DNA from: an uncultured Eubacteriales bacterium
GTDB lineage: Bacteria; Bacillota; Clostridia; Peptostreptococcales; Anaerovoracaceae
Direction: 5' to 3'
Assembly: GCA_902765035.1 (NCBI GenBank)
Contig: CACWYF010000052.1
Coordinates: forward strand, 1-7,935
Length of the DNA: 7,935 nucleotides
Shown one piece after another: positions 1 through 6,829 of the stretch. The translations under genes were made by a program, and so were the position numbers. Numbering within the stretch: position 1 is the stretch's first letter; the number at the start of each line of letters is the position of its first letter. The notes beneath the pieces were generated by a model. It was not told the origin of the DNA and did not search any database. It saw only the letters and a list, made by a program, of their open reading frames with translations.

Positions 1-965
1 CAGGCATGCCTGCAGTAAGGAACTCCGAATCCGGATATACGATCATAAGGCCGCTTATAGATATCGAAAGGTCTGAGATCGAAGAATACATCAGAGAAAA
101 CAAGCTCCATCCGAACATCGATGCATCCAACAAGTCGAATGACTATACGAGGAACAGCATCAGAAACGAGCTGATCCCTTATCTTGAGGAGAAGTACAAC
201 CCGTCTGTGAAGCAGGCTCTGAGAAGATATGCGGAGCTTGCCGACATGGATGATGCTCTCCTCAATGAGATCGCCATAGCTGCGATGGACGGACACATAG
301 CTTTCGAGCATGATCCTGAAAGGATACTTCTGGATATCACGGACATGAGAGTCAATCCTCTTTCGATCAACACAAGGATAGCAGGATTCATCCTCCAGAC
401 CATGAGACTTGAGAAGTACGCCTCGTTTGAGCTCATCACAAGGCTCACCCAGCTGATCTATACGGATAATCCGTCAGGATCGATAGATCTGCCGCTCGGC
501 GCAAGAGCATACAGGGAGTATGACACCATCATCTTTACTGATGCGGATGAAGACAGACAGATCGCTCCTGACAACACGATCAGGATGATGCCTCAGATCA
601 TCAAGATCAAGGATTTTCATCCTGATGATGAATACATGTACGCCGCTTTTGACTTCGACAAGTTCAATAAGGAGCATCCGGGTCAGGCAGGAGAGATCAG
701 GCTCAGGACGCGGCAGGAAGGCGACTACCTTCCGATGAAGAGGGGCACAAAGAAGATCCAGGATCTCCTTGTCGATTCCAAGGTCATGAAGAGGGCGAGA
801 GACAGCATCCTTATGGTGGCCATCGGAAGCGAAATCCTGTGGATACTGCCGAGCAAATACTTTGCCGGAAAGAACGAACAGGAAAAGGGCCGGTTTTCAC
901 CAAAATATCATATAACTGATGACACAGAAAGAGTGCTATTCATTGAAATAGTAGATAATCTATGA
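1..965 (+). CDS. tilS: tRNA(Ile)-lysidine synthetase TilS, C-terminal part (5' end outside window)
   Basis: TilS attaches lysidine to C34 of the CAU-anticodon tRNA-Ile in the cytoplasm, using ATP and lysine, so that the tRNA reads AUA as Ile. The reading frame is open to the left edge (first full codon at 3), and the first residues, GMPAVR, match the family's G-(M/I)-P-x-x-R segment. The in-frame ATG at 6 is therefore internal, not the start. About 320 residues are present; family members are usually 430-480, so the PP-loop ATPase motif (SGGxDS) is off the window. Visible marks are a YTRNSIRNELIPYLEE segment ending the catalytic domain (about residues 48-63 from the ATG at 6) and a C-terminal TilS_C-like domain with RTRQEGDYLPM, GTKKIQDLLVD and SEILWILPSKYFAGKN. 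The TGA at 963-965 lies within the putative ftsH promoter. The family assignment is firm; only the missing N-terminus cannot be judged. Confidence 0.93.
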   Translation, partial: GMPAVRNSESGYTIIRPLIDIERSEIEEYIRENKLHPNIDASNKSNDYTRNSIRNELIPYLEEKYNPSVKQALRRYAELADMDDALLNEIAIAAMDGHIAFEHDPERILLDITDMRVNPLSINTRIAGFILQTMRLEKYASFELITRLTQLIYTDNPSGSIDLPLGARAYREYDTIIFTDADEDRQIAPDNTIRMMPQIIKIKDFHPDDEYMYAAFDFDKFNKEHPGQAGEIRLRTRQEGDYLPMKRGTKKIQDLLVDSKVMKRARDSILMVAIGSEILWILPSKYFAGKNEQEKGRFSPKYHITDDTERVLFIEIVDNL

Positions 966-971
966 TAAAAT
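943..971 (+). promoter_or_regulatory. Candidate sigma-A promoter with extended -10, driving ftsH and downstream genes
   Basis: A TTGAAA (943-948) is followed by a 17-base spacer and TAAAAT (966-971). Each box has 5 of 6 consensus bases, and a TG at 963-964 one base before the -10 box makes an extended -10. The -35 and spacer lie in the last codons of tilS, and the TG is part of the tilS TGA stop. Transcription would start near 978-980, giving a leader of about 60 bases to the ftsH start at 1038. This is a sequence match only, but it is the best one in the only intergenic gap and it sits where ftsH would need a promoter. Confidence 0.55.
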
Positions 972-998
972 TTGTGCTCAGGACACAAAAAACTGTCC
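971..998 (+). promoter_or_regulatory. Two overlapping, mutually exclusive small inverted repeats in the ftsH leader
   Basis: TTTGTG (971-976) pairs with CACAAA (984-989) over a 7-base loop. GGACA (981-985) pairs with TGTCC (994-998) over an 8-base loop. The two stems share bases 984-985 and interleave, so only one could form at a time. They lie at and just after the predicted transcription start. The first could equally be a protein-binding operator half-site pair. No T-run follows, so neither is an intrinsic terminator. The stems are short and may be chance. Confidence 0.25.
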
Positions 999-1020
999 GC
1001 ATAATTCCCAAATTTCTCAT

Positions 1021-1028
1021 AAGGAAGG
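1021..1028 (+). promoter_or_regulatory. Ribosome binding site that fixes the TTG start of ftsH
   Basis: AAGGAAGG lies 9 bases before the TTG at 1038. There is no ATG or GTG at a suitable distance in this frame, and translation from this TTG places the first membrane segment at residues 10-25, as expected for FtsH. The TTG is therefore taken as the true start. Confidence 0.75.
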
Positions 1029-1037
1029 ATATATAAC

Positions 1038-3479
1038 TTGAAAAACGCAGGACGAAGTATAGGAATATACGTCATTGTCTTCCTGGCGGTACTGACTATC
1101 TCAATGGTTTTCCGCAATATCGGGTCAGGCAATGACTATAAGGAAGTGAAGTTCTCTCAGTTTGCAAGCCACCTGCAGGAAGGTGACTTTGAGAAGATAA
1201 ACATTACAGACCGCAAGCTGACGGGTACCATGAAGAACGGGGACATGGAGATAACATATGCTCCGTCCGCCCTTGAAATCAACTGGCTTGAGGAGACCAT
1301 CCTCTATCCGATGATCAATGAAAAGAAGATAGAACTCGAAAGTGATCCGCCTGAAAGCGAATACAACCTGTTCAATCTGCTGCCTACGATACTGATGGTA
1401 GTAGCCATGGGATTCCTGTTCTACTTCATGATGAGTCAGGGCGGAAACCGGCAGGCTTTCCAGTTCGGAAAGAACAAGGCAAGGCTGTACAAGGGCGATG
1501 GCAAAGCCATCACTTTCAAGGATGTAGCGGGACTCGAAGAGGAGAAAGTCGAGCTTTCTGAAATAGTTGACTTCCTCAAGAATCCGGTCAAGTATGACAA
1601 GCTCGGTGCAAGAATACCTAAAGGTGTCCTGCTTGTAGGACAGCCTGGTACAGGTAAAACATATATTTCAAAAGCGACTGCCGGTGAAGCGGGCGTTCCG
1701 TTCTTTACTATCTCCGGTTCGGACTTCGTTGAGATGTTCGTCGGAGTAGGTGCATCAAGAGTAAGAGACCTGTTCGCAGAAGCCAAGAAGAACGCTCCGT
1801 GCATCGTGTTCATCGATGAGATCGATGCTGTAGGACGCAGAAGAGGCGCAGGACTCGGCGGCGGAAATGATGAAAGAGAACAGACCCTCAACCAGCTGCT
1901 CGTTGAGATGGACGGATTTGACGGCAATCTCGGTATCATCATCCTTGCAGCCACTAACAGACCTGACGTTCTCGACCCTGCTCTCCTGAGACCGGGCAGA
2001 TTCGACAGACAGGTCGTTATCGGCATGCCGGATATCAGGGGCAGAGAAGAGCTGTTCAGACTTTACACGAAGAACAAGCCTCTTGCTGATGACGTATCAC
2101 CGGAGATCCTTGCCAAGAGGACACCTGGATTCTCACCAGCAGATATCGAAAACCTGATCAACGAGGCTGCACTTCTCACAGCAAGACGCAACGGTACCAA
2201 GATCAGAATGGATGAGATCGAGGAGGCTACGACCAAGGTCATGGCAGGACCTCAGAAGAAGTCCAGAGTCATCTCGGATGCAGAGAGGAAGCTTACAGCA
2301 TATCACGAGGCAGGCCATGCCATCGTGATGAGAGCTATCCCGGATTCCGATCCTGTACATCAGATAACCATCATTCCGAGAGGAATGGCCGGCGGATTCA
2401 CCATGTGGCTGCCTGAAGAGGACAGATTCTTCGAGACCAGAGGCCACATGATCGATACTATCAAGCACCTCCTCGGAGGAAGAGTAGCGGAAGAACTCAA
2501 GCTTGATGATATCTCGACAGGAGCAAGCAATGACCTCGAGAGAGCTACCAATATAGCAAGGCAGATGATCACTAAATACGGCTTCAGCGAGAAGCTCGGT
2601 CCGGTGTCATTCAGCTCAAACGATGAGGTGTTCCTCGGAAGGGATTTCTCCACCCGACAGAATTACTCAGAGGAAGTTGCTTCAGAGGTCGATCATGAGA
2701 TCAGAAGACTCCTTGAAGAGTGTTACGCAGAGACAAGAAGGATACTTCAGGATAACGACGAAGCCTTCGAGAGAGTCGCTCAGGCGCTTCTCCGCGTAGA
2801 GACGATCGATGGAGAGCAGTTCGAGAGACTCTTCAAGGGCGAGGTGACTCCTGAGGAACTTCAGGCGGAAGTCGAGAACGAGAACCGCGAGATCGAACGC
2901 AAAAACAAGCAGGAAGCTGCAGAGAGTGAACGTCTCGAAGCTGAGAGACGCAGGGAGCTCGAGGAACAGAGACGTCTTGATCAGGAAGCTCTGATCGAAT
3001 CAGCTGAGGCGCTTGGAAGGCCTAAGGACGTCATGGACTGGTCTGAAGAGCCGGAGGACAAATTCGGCTATGAGGAATATAAGAGGGCTACTGACAGGCG
3101 CAGGAAGGAAAAAGTCCAGCCTAAGAAGCTGACTGAGGAGAAGGAAAAGGCTCCTGAAGTGCAGGCCGGGGAAGTTAAGCCTGCAGAAACTGAGCCTGAA
3201 GCACCTGCTCCGTCTGTTGAGGTCACTGATGAAGAGAACTCACCGGCGGAAACGGCTCCTGAAAAGACAGCTGAGGCAGAGGCCAAGCCTGCACCTAAGA
3301 AGAGAAAATCACCGGCTAAGAAGAAGGCTGCAGAATCTGCAGAGGATGCCGGCGGAGAAAAGGCAGATGAAGCCGCACCTAAAACTACAAGGAAACGTAC
3401 TTCAAAGAAGAGCAAGGCGGAAGAACAGCCTGCTCAGACAGACGACGCTGCAAATACTGAAGAAAAGGATAAGAACTAA
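1038..3479 (+). CDS. ftsH: ATP-dependent zinc metalloprotease FtsH with long charged C-terminal tail
   Basis: FtsH is a membrane-anchored hexameric AAA+ protease that extracts and degrades misfolded membrane proteins and some regulators. Visible parts in order: membrane segment at residues 10-25; extracytoplasmic domain, about 26-110; second membrane segment, 114-132; Walker A GQPGTGKT, 201-208; pore loop FVGVG, 234-238; Walker B IVFIDEID, 256-263; second region of homology with arginine fingers R321 and R324; zinc-binding HEAGH, 423-427; probable third zinc ligand D499 in GASND; and ETIDGEQ, 588-594, near the end of the conserved core. All catalytic residues are present. Walker A has Q where GPPGTGKT is usual, and YISKA follows where LLAKA is common. 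At 813 residues it is far longer than the usual 600-680. The excess is a tail from about residue 609: first a Glu/Arg-rich stretch likely to be coiled coil, then Lys/Ala/Glu/Pro-rich low-complexity sequence with basic patches ([11 protein letters not shown], 754-764). It has a TTG start, and its TAA overlaps the next gene's ATG by one base. Confidence 0.97.
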   Translation: MKNAGRSIGIYVIVFLAVLTISMVFRNIGSGNDYKEVKFSQFASHLQEGDFEKINITDRKLTGTMKNGDMEITYAPSALEINWLEETILYPMINEKKIELESDPPESEYNLFNLLPTILMVVAMGFLFYFMMSQGGNRQAFQFGKNKARLYKGDGKAITFKDVAGLEEEKVELSEIVDFLKNPVKYDKLGARIPKGVLLVGQPGTGKTYISKATAGEAGVPFFTISGSDFVEMFVGVGASRVRDLFAEAKKNAPCIVFIDEIDAVGRRRGAGLGGGNDEREQTLNQLLVEMDGFDGNLGIIILAATNRPDVLDPALLRPGRFDRQVVIGMPDIRGREELFRLYTKNKPLADDVSPEILAKRTPGFSPADIENLINEAALLTARRNGTKIRMDEIEEATTKVMAGPQKKSRVISDAERKLTAYHEAGHAIVMRAIPDSDPVHQITIIPRGMAGGFTMWLPEEDRFFETRGHMIDTIKHLLGGRVAEELKLDDISTGASNDLERATNIARQMITKYGFSEKLGPVSFSSNDEVFLGRDFSTRQNYSEEVASEVDHEIRRLLEECYAETRRILQDNDEAFERVAQALLRVETIDGEQFERLFKGEVTPEELQAEVENENREIERKNKQEAAESERLEAERRRELEEQRRLDQEALIESAEALGRPKDVMDWSEEPEDKFGYEEYKRATDRRRKEKVQPKKLTEEKEKAPEVQAGEVKPAETEPEAPAPSVEVTDEENSPAETAPEKTAEAEAKPAPKKRKSPAKKKAAESAEDAGGEKADEAAPKTTRKRTSKKSKAEEQPAQTDDAANTEEKDKN
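2862..3476 (+). other. Low-complexity charged tail region of FtsH (about residues 609-813)
   Basis: This stretch encodes about 205 residues beyond the conserved FtsH core. Residues to about 661 are dense in Glu, Arg and Gln with few breakers (for example [20 protein letters not shown]), suggesting a helical coiled coil. There follows a short region with tryptophan and tyrosines ([18 protein letters not shown]). The last 130 or so residues alternate acidic Pro/Ala/Glu runs with Lys/Arg clusters ([11 protein letters not shown] and [13 protein letters not shown]), resembling the basic tails of histone-H1-like or nucleic-acid-binding proteins. No enzymatic motif is seen. The frame stays open to a stop that is overlapped by the next gene, which argues that the tail is real and not read-through of a frameshift. 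Confidence 0.75.
3463..3469 (+). promoter_or_regulatory. Ribosome binding site of the PucR-family gene, inside ftsH
   Basis: AAAAGGA lies in the last ftsH codons, 9 bases before the ATG at 3479. With the TAATG stop/start overlap it supports coupled translation of ftsH and the regulator. Confidence 0.65.
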
Positions 3480-5050
3480 TGAGAATAACTGTAAATGATT
3501 GCCTGAAACTAGATGCATTCGCAGGCTGCTCGGTTCTGTCGTGCCATGAAGGTCTGGACAGAAGGGTCAGGACTGTATCTGTTCTTGATGAGACCGATCT
3601 TTCAATGGGAGTTGAGAGAAACGGTATCAGGGAGCAGATGGTCATCACTCACTTCTGGAGCAGCAAAGGCGACACAGATGCACAGGTCAAAGCGGTACAG
3701 GGACTTGGGGAAAAAGAAGTAAGCGCACTTGTCATATATCTGAGCGACAAAGGTATAACAAGCGTAGACCGCAAGGTGTCCGACGCTGCGGAGACAGCAG
3801 GTCTGCCTCTCATAACGATCAGAGATGACGGAAGAGTCACTTATTCAATGCTTATTGAGCAGGTGCTCGATAAGATCCTGTATGGACACAATTACAGTGA
3901 CAACATTCTTAATAACACGATCTATCATCTGCTCAACTTTGAGAAGCACAGCAGCTTCCCGTTCGCACTGAGAGAAGCAGCCGTTAACAACGGGTATCAG
4001 GTGGTACTGCTGACTGAGGAGTTCAATCCTATTCTTACGGTCGAGACGAGACACGTAGTAAGCATTGAAGATGCTGTTCAGCATGCACGCAAACAGGAAG
4101 TGTTCCATCAGAGCACTTTCACAAGAGTTGAGATCCAGGGCGTAGTTACATACTGGGGAAGTATTGAGATCAAGAACACGAGATACATCCTCATGATCGT
4201 TGACAACGAGGATAATTATTCCGCCGCAGAGATGACCAAGCTGGCTGAAACGATCCAGCTTGCCATAGGAATGTGGAAGTACACACCTGAGAGAGACTCA
4301 AGGGCTGAGTTCATCAAGTCGGCTGTACGGGGAGACCTCTCATTCTGCCATACACTGCTTGACGAATCCGGACTCCGCGGCATGCAGTTCCCGAGTGCTT
4401 TCCTCATCAGAGACATTGAGGAGAGCGAGCTCTTCGAGATCCTTGCAGATTTCAGGAACCGCTACGGATTCAGCTCGCTGACTGTCAACGAAGGAAATGA
4501 GACTTACGGCATCATCTACTCAGAGGAAGGCCAGGACAAGGGCGTCTCCGTGAAGAATGCATGCCTTCAGATGTATGACAGACTCAAGAGCGGACGCAAG
4601 GATGCGAGAATATTCCACATCACCGGAATAGAGCAGCTCGAGTCGGTAGTAGACGGATTCAAGCTCATCAACAGGACGAGCAAGCTGATAGAGAAGGTAT
4701 TCCCGTACAAGAGAGTCTTCTCCAAGTACGAGATATCCATGGTCTGTGACTGCGTATACATGCAGACAGGATCCACCATGCTCAAGAAGATGTATCTTGA
4801 TCTGCTTGAACCATTTGAGAGAGAGGTGTCCCTCAACAAGGGAAGAATGCTTCTCGATACACTTTCGACATTCGTTCTCGATGCGGGAATGAATTCGAAC
4901 AAGACTGCAGAGTTCATGAACATCCACAACAATACTGTTCAGTACAGACTCAAGAAGGCCAATGAGATACTCGGAGCTGAGATGACAGCCAACAGGATCA
5001 TCCCTGGACTCACAATGGCTCTGGCTATCAAGAGACTGGAGGAAATATAG
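3479..5050 (+). CDS. PucR-family transcriptional regulator (N-terminal PucR domain, C-terminal helix-turn-helix)
   Basis: This is a cytoplasmic DNA-binding regulator of the PucR/CdaR type. Residues 1 to about 125 match the PucR N-terminal ligand-sensing domain: [11 protein letters not shown] opening, EGLDRRVRTVSVLDETD, and the closing LPLITI pattern. The middle (about 130-420) is divergent and probably holds a GAF-like part and then the GGDEF-like fold common in this family. The C-terminus is the family's HTH_30 type: LLDTLSTFVLDAGMN, then N-K-T-A-E-F-M and IHNNTVQYRLKK (about residues 475-495). The length, 523, is normal for the family. It starts within the ftsH stop and ends one base before the coaX start, so it is embedded in a housekeeping operon instead of beside purine or sugar-acid catabolic genes. 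Its ligand and targets cannot be read from sequence; the family name implies purine catabolism, but many members regulate other pathways. Confidence 0.88.
   Translation: MRITVNDCLKLDAFAGCSVLSCHEGLDRRVRTVSVLDETDLSMGVERNGIREQMVITHFWSSKGDTDAQVKAVQGLGEKEVSALVIYLSDKGITSVDRKVSDAAETAGLPLITIRDDGRVTYSMLIEQVLDKILYGHNYSDNILNNTIYHLLNFEKHSSFPFALREAAVNNGYQVVLLTEEFNPILTVETRHVVSIEDAVQHARKQEVFHQSTFTRVEIQGVVTYWGSIEIKNTRYILMIVDNEDNYSAAEMTKLAETIQLAIGMWKYTPERDSRAEFIKSAVRGDLSFCHTLLDESGLRGMQFPSAFLIRDIEESELFEILADFRNRYGFSSLTVNEGNETYGIIYSEEGQDKGVSVKNACLQMYDRLKSGRKDARIFHITGIEQLESVVDGFKLINRTSKLIEKVFPYKRVFSKYEISMVCDCVYMQTGSTMLKKMYLDLLEPFEREVSLNKGRMLLDTLSTFVLDAGMNSNKTAEFMNIHNNTVQYRLKKANEILGAEMTANRIIPGLTMALAIKRLEEI
5038..5043 (+). 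promoter_or_regulatory. Strong ribosome binding site of coaX
   Basis: GGAGGA within the last codons of the PucR gene stands 8 bases before the ATG at 5052. It is the best Shine-Dalgarno match in the window and decides the coaX start. Confidence 0.8.
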
Positions 5051-5051
5051 A

Positions 5052-5867
5052 ATGCTGCTTGCTATCGATGTAGGTAACACCAATCTGGTCCTCGGAGTGT
5101 TCAACGGCGAGGAGCTTGTGGAAAGCTGGAGAATGGCAACTGACAACAAGCGCACCGCCGATGAGTACGGTACGATAATTGACATGATGCTGAAGCATGA
5201 CGGGATCGACCCTTCGGATATCGATGACATCATCATATCCTCGGTAGTGCCGTCCCTACTCTTTACACTTGAGCATATGTGTCTCAAGTATTATGACCGA
5301 AGTGCCATAGTTATTGAAACGGGCATCAAGACAGGCCTCAAGATCAAGTATGATGATCCGAGACAGGTAGGCTCAGACCGTATCGTCAATTCAGTCGCTG
5401 CACATACCAAGTACGGCGGTGACCTTATCGTTGTCGATTACGGTACAGCCACAACATTCTGCTGCGTTACGGCAGACGGAAGCTTTATCGGAGGAGCCAT
5501 CGCTCCGGGAATCAAGACACAGGCAGCTGCTCTGTTTGAGCACACAGCCAAGCTCCCTAATGTAGACCTCGAACTTCCGGGCAAGTACATCTGCAAGAAT
5601 ACGTCTGAGGCGATGCAGTCAGGTCTTATTTACGGACACATGGGCTTTACAGAGCGCATGATAAAAGGCATGAAGCAGGAGATGTCGGCTGAGACCGGCA
5701 CTGCTCCTGAGGACATCAAGGTAGTTGCTACCGGAGGTATGGCTACTATGGTGGAGAGCGGCGTTGACTGCATAGATATAATCGACAGAAGACTTACCCT
5801 GAGCGGTCTGCAGATCCTGTATGAAAAGAATAAGGGACTGCACAAGAAAAGGGTGCTTCAGGACTGA
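5052..5867 (+). CDS. coaX: Type III pantothenate kinase CoaX
   Basis: CoaX phosphorylates pantothenate with ATP, the first step of coenzyme A synthesis, in the cytoplasm. The type III family (ASKHA fold) is unrelated to CoaA, uses a monovalent cation and is not feedback-inhibited by CoA. Motifs seen: phosphate-binding DVGNTN (residues 6-11), RTADEYG (about 35-41), GSDR with the likely catalytic Asp109 (107-110), DYGTATTF (129-136), GGAIAPGI (about 147-154) and ATGG (226-229) near the C-terminus. At 271 residues it is slightly longer than the usual 250-260, with a basic end (HKKRVLQD). It follows the PucR gene with a one-base gap, and its TGA overlaps the dus ATG. coaX close downstream of ftsH is the order known from B. 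subtilis. Confidence 0.96.
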   Translation: MLLAIDVGNTNLVLGVFNGEELVESWRMATDNKRTADEYGTIIDMMLKHDGIDPSDIDDIIISSVVPSLLFTLEHMCLKYYDRSAIVIETGIKTGLKIKYDDPRQVGSDRIVNSVAAHTKYGGDLIVVDYGTATTFCCVTADGSFIGGAIAPGIKTQAAALFEHTAKLPNVDLELPGKYICKNTSEAMQSGLIYGHMGFTERMIKGMKQEMSAETGTAPEDIKVVATGGMATMVESGVDCIDIIDRRLTLSGLQILYEKNKGLHKKRVLQD

Positions 5868-6829
5868 TGGAATACAGGATAGGAAATATCAGACTGGAGT
5901 CACCGTTCCTTCTTGCGCCGATGGCCGGGATCACGGATGCTGTAATGAGGACCCTCTGCGAAGAGCAGGGGGCTTCACTGACATATACGGAGATGGTCAG
6001 TGCCAAGGGCCTTTATTACGGGGACCGCAAGACACCTCAGCTTACATACATACCTGAGGGTGCGGGGCCTGCCGCGATCCAGATATTCGGAAGCGAGCCT
6101 GATGTGATAGAATATGCTGCGGCAAAACTAGACAGCCTGCCTAATGTGATCCTTGATATCAACATGGGCTGTCCTGTTCCCAAAGTCGTGAAAAACGGCG
6201 ACGGGTCAGCGCTGATGCAGGATCCGGATCTGGTGCACGATGTTGTAGCTGCGGCTGTAAGAGGTTCATCCAAGCCTGTCACGGTCAAGATCCGCAAAGG
6301 ATTTACAGATGACAGCATAAATGCCCCGGAGGTCGCCAGGGCTGCCGAAGCAGGCGGAGCATCGGCGGTGGCTGTGCATGGAAGGACAAGACCCCAGTAC
6401 TACAGCGGTACTGCTGACTGGGATATAATAAGAGAAGTAAAGAAGGCTGTCGGCATCCCTGTCATCGGCAACGGAGACATCTTCACAGGCGAAGACGGCA
6501 TCAGGATGCTCGATGAGACAGGCTGTGACCTCGTCATGGTCGGCAGAGGGGCAATGGGCAATCCATGGATATTCAGGGATCTGAGGAGGGCCCTTGAAGG
6601 ACAGGAACCTGAGCCTGCTCCGTCAGGAAAAGATAAGACAGCCATGATGATAAGACACCTTGAGATGCTGGCGCAGCTCAAGGGAGAGACGACCGGCGTC
6701 AGGGAGTTCCGCAAGTTCGTGGTCCATTATACGAAGGGACTGCGGGGATCTGCGCGCGTTCGCAGAGAAGTGAATGATGCTGACACCATTGAAAGGATGA
6801 AAGAGATACTTGAACGTGAAGACTGGTAG
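5867..6829 (+). CDS. dusB: tRNA-dihydrouridine synthase, DusB-like
   Basis: This FMN-dependent enzyme reduces uridine to dihydrouridine in the tRNA D-loop, using NADPH. Motifs of the TIM-barrel Dus domain: LAPMAGITD (residues 16-24); QIFG (about 72-75); NMGCPVPK with the catalytic Cys102; NGDGSALM; VKIRKG with Lys141; HGRTR with His171; GNGD (201-204); and VGRGAMGNPW (225-234), the FMN phosphate-binding end of the barrel. The helical C-terminal domain is complete, with REFRKFVVHYTKGL. The length, 320, is normal. NMGCPxPKxxKxxxGSALM and the Bacillota location after coaX point to DusB, although subfamily assignment from motifs alone is less certain than the enzyme class. The ATG lies in the coaX stop (TGATG) with only a weak AGGA close by, so translation probably depends on reinitiation. 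The last codons are shared with the start of the next gene. Confidence 0.95.
   Translation: MEYRIGNIRLESPFLLAPMAGITDAVMRTLCEEQGASLTYTEMVSAKGLYYGDRKTPQLTYIPEGAGPAAIQIFGSEPDVIEYAAAKLDSLPNVILDINMGCPVPKVVKNGDGSALMQDPDLVHDVVAAAVRGSSKPVTVKIRKGFTDDSINAPEVARAAEAGGASAVAVHGRTRPQYYSGTADWDIIREVKKAVGIPVIGNGDIFTGEDGIRMLDETGCDLVMVGRGAMGNPWIFRDLRRALEGQEPEPAPSGKDKTAMMIRHLEMLAQLKGETTGVREFRKFVVHYTKGLRGSARVRREVNDADTIERMKEILEREDW

Noticed and set aside
6..8. ATG at position 6 as the start of the first gene
   Set aside because: The frame is open to the window edge, and the residues around this ATG (GMPAVR) match an internal TilS segment; the ATP-binding domain must lie upstream.
981..998. GGACA/TGTCC hairpin as a tilS terminator
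   Set aside because: The stem is only 5 bases, it is not GC-rich, and no T-run follows; A-rich sequence lies in the loop. It does not meet the pattern of an intrinsic terminator.
1436..2026. 196-codon minus-strand open frame within ftsH
   Set aside because: It lies opposite the Walker and second-homology regions of FtsH, has no independent motif and shows no ribosome binding site worth noting.
3217..3498. Second + strand frame (93 codons, Arg/Leu-rich) inside the ftsH tail
   Set aside because: It is the +1 frame of low-complexity Lys/Glu/Ala codons, which naturally stays open. The ftsH frame runs on to a stop overlapped by the next gene's start, so a frameshift is not needed.
4520..5287. 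255-codon minus-strand open frame across the PucR/coaX junction
   Set aside because: Both + strand genes have clear family motifs throughout. The antisense translation is Ser/Leu-rich without recognisable domains, a shadow of the purine-rich coding strand.
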